Shown: piece by piece, positions 6,562 through 7,672 of the stretch
How positions within the stretch are numbered: the first letter of the stretch is position 1
Layout: each line of letters opens with the position of its first letter
Source: a bacterium
GTDB lineage: Bacteria; Babelota; Babeliae; Babelales; Vermiphilaceae
DNA: 7,672 bases
Reading direction: 5' to 3'
NCBI GenBank assembly: GCA_021827875.1
Contig: JAKAUA010000078.1
Location: 1-7,672 of the forward strand
Program-made: the position numbers and the translations under genes
The notes under the pieces: generated by a model
What the model was told of the DNA's origin: nothing
Databases searched by the model: none
Seen by the model: the letters and a program-made list of their open reading frames with translations, nothing else

Positions 6562-6590
6562 TTGACAAACATTTAATGAACAAGTACAAC
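6562..6590 (+). promoter_or_regulatory. Sigma70-type promoter of the second cassette
   Basis: TTGACA (6562-6567), 17 bases, then TACAAC (6585-6590), as in the first cassette. The spacer differs at four positions while both hexamers are unchanged. The leader carries the same AGAGCTCT palindrome (6603-6610) and AAGAGG ribosome binding site (6640-6645). It should drive ATPase B independently of the genes upstream. Confidence 0.55.
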
Positions 6591-6649
6591 TAATGCTCAA
6601 GCAGAGCTCTAATTTATAAACATTTTATATATTTCACATAAGAGGTTTT

Positions 6650-7672
6650 ATGTACTTTTTATACATCATGTTGCTGGTGTCATTCACAATAAGTTCTATT
6701 ATTGCGACCAATCAACCACACATTCCTAATTTTCCACTCAATGATCCACAAAACAATTTATCTCCGCATGATAGAGCATGGCTACAAGATATCCTCGGCT
6801 CAGGAAATGATGTAAACAATGCGACAGATAGGGTGACGCAACAACAACTTAATCTGCCACGACCAATTCCAAAGCGAAACATATCTCTCGATGATATTGA
6901 CGACCAAATTATCGACATCGTGTTTGACCTGAATCCCCAGTTACAAAAGATCGTTAGTTCACACAAGAACGCCGCTGAACTCAATGATGATACTCTCAAA
7001 ATAACTGCGATTCTATTGATGGGCGAACCGGGAATTGGCAAAAGTCTAGCGGCACAAGCAATAGCAAAAAAATTAAAGGCCGGTTTAACGTTTATAGAAA
7101 CATCAAAGTTAGCGACCGAATACAAAAATTCTGAAGCACATAATCTTGAGCTATTCTTAAATGAGGCCGAGGCGACCGAAGGAACTCATGTAGTTGCCAT
7201 TGATGAAATGCACAAATTGACGGATCATACCAAACAAAAAGACAGCAAGGATATGGATCCCGCTGTTACCTTACAAGGTGCCATGGATCGCAACAGAGGA
7301 AAAAGACTAATTTTTGTTGCTACTGCCAATGATATCAAAGACATTCCCGCGCCGCTGCAAACGCGCTTCCGTGATGGTAAAATAAAATGTGTAATGCCCA
7401 ATCAAGAAGCTCGCGAAAAAATTCTCTCTTTTTACGCTGGTTCTTGGTGGTATAGCGAGGTCTGGCCTAAATGGGCTGCTAAGCTCACCGACGGTATGTC
7501 TATCAGGGACTTAGAGGGCATTGTTAATACAGCAAAACGTAATGCGGCCGATGACAATCGTAAAAAGATTAATCAAAAAGACTTTGAAGATGCACTTCAA
7601 GCGATGAAGGATTCTATCGCACTCGAAAAAGAATCAACTAAAGAGTGGTGTAAGCGGTGGGGCTGGTGGGCA
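6650..7672 (+). CDS. Exported or membrane-anchored AAA+ ATPase B, 3' end outside the window
   Basis: The frame is open for 341 codons to the window edge. The start is fixed by AAGAGG (6640-6645) and by an in-frame stop upstream at 6617-6619. The N terminus (MYFLYIMLLVSFTISSIIAT) is nearly the same as in ATPase A and is again a hydrophobic signal-like segment. The core has Walker A GEPGIGKS (125-132), Walker B VVAIDE (D185, E186), sensor-1 Asn227 in ATAND, and PLQTRF with R239 as likely arginine finger. The C-terminal part has MSIRD, matching MSIRN in ATPase A, and becomes Trp-rich (EWCKRWGWW) just before the edge. The first ~58 codons closely match ATPase A, while the linker and ATPase core have diverged. 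It probably opens a second cassette; its substrate is unknown. Confidence 0.88.
   Translation, partial: MYFLYIMLLVSFTISSIIATNQPHIPNFPLNDPQNNLSPHDRAWLQDILGSGNDVNNATDRVTQQQLNLPRPIPKRNISLDDIDDQIIDIVFDLNPQLQKIVSSHKNAAELNDDTLKITAILLMGEPGIGKSLAAQAIAKKLKAGLTFIETSKLATEYKNSEAHNLELFLNEAEATEGTHVVAIDEMHKLTDHTKQKDSKDMDPAVTLQGAMDRNRGKRLIFVATANDIKDIPAPLQTRFRDGKIKCVMPNQEAREKILSFYAGSWWYSEVWPKWAAKLTDGMSIRDLEGIVNTAKRNAADDNRKKINQKDFEDALQAMKDSIALEKESTKEWCKRWGWWA

Larger units (their letters stand above)
6443..6823 (+). repeat. Direct repeat, copy B: leader, promoter and 5' coding end of ATPase B
   Basis: This is the second copy of the module at 258-638, at a constant offset of 6185 bases. It occupies most of the 253-base gap after the second immunity-like gene and runs into ATPase B. 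The remainder of that gap, 6397-6442, holds AT-rich sequence with the palindrome AAAAATATTTTT (6395-6406) and no convincing terminator. The abrupt change from high similarity to unrelated sequence near 6443 marks the cassette boundary. Confidence 0.93.

Noticed and set aside
7073..7086. TAAAGGCCGGTTT shared by the hairpin at 2744 and ATPase B
   Set aside because: In ATPase B it lies in conserved-frame coding sequence (KLKAGL) with no matching second arm nearby. It is a short match best explained by chance.
1..7672. CRISPR arrays, tRNA or rRNA genes, transposases or insertion-sequence ends
   Set aside because: No regularly spaced repeats, no cloverleaf or rRNA-like sequence and no transposase-like protein were seen. 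The only long repeat is the gene-start module, which lacks inverted ends.

Overview
The window looks like an accessory, AT-rich region of a bacterial genome. It has Shine-Dalgarno sites, tightly coupled small genes and Sec-type signal peptides on almost every protein. The mix of exported P-loop ATPases, poorly conserved signal-peptide proteins and a toxin-like C terminus reminds me of host-associated candidate lineages such as Candidatus Dependentiae (TM6). That is an impression only: no marker gene is present.

Layout, all on the + strand. (1) Positions 1-225 are gene-poor and hold at most a decayed gene end. (2) Positions 258-464 are a leader with a promoter-like TTGACA-17-TACAAC pair. It is followed by AAA+ ATPase A (465-1550), whose last ~37 codons have been thrown out of frame but remain readable to 1644. 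(3) Two small coupled membrane proteins (1655-2209 and 2199-2771) are divergent paralogs of each other and end in a strong hairpin. (4) A large exported protein (2793-5453, 886 aa) ends in what looks like a polymorphic-toxin tip. A 4-bp tandem duplication, GGTC GGTC at 5418-5425, breaks that tip; the lost tail is still open to 5541. (5) Two small cytosolic-type proteins (5558-5956 and 5974-6396) are paralogous and sit where immunity genes are expected. (6) The leader, promoter and signal-peptide module of (2) recurs at 6443-6823, exactly 6185 bp further on, and drives AAA+ ATPase B (6650 to the window end). ATPase B is intact as far as it can be read.

The window therefore appears to be one full cassette plus the start of the next: conserved leader, exported AAA+ ATPase, paired small membrane proteins, exported toxin-like protein, paired immunity-like proteins. 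The working idea, an inference, is a repeated secreted effector/toxin locus in which the ATPase and the two-helix membrane proteins help export, assemble or unfold the large protein, and the last two genes protect the producer. Cassette A carries two net +1 frameshifts, both near a gene's 3' end, so it may be decaying, or variable at the C-terminal tips.
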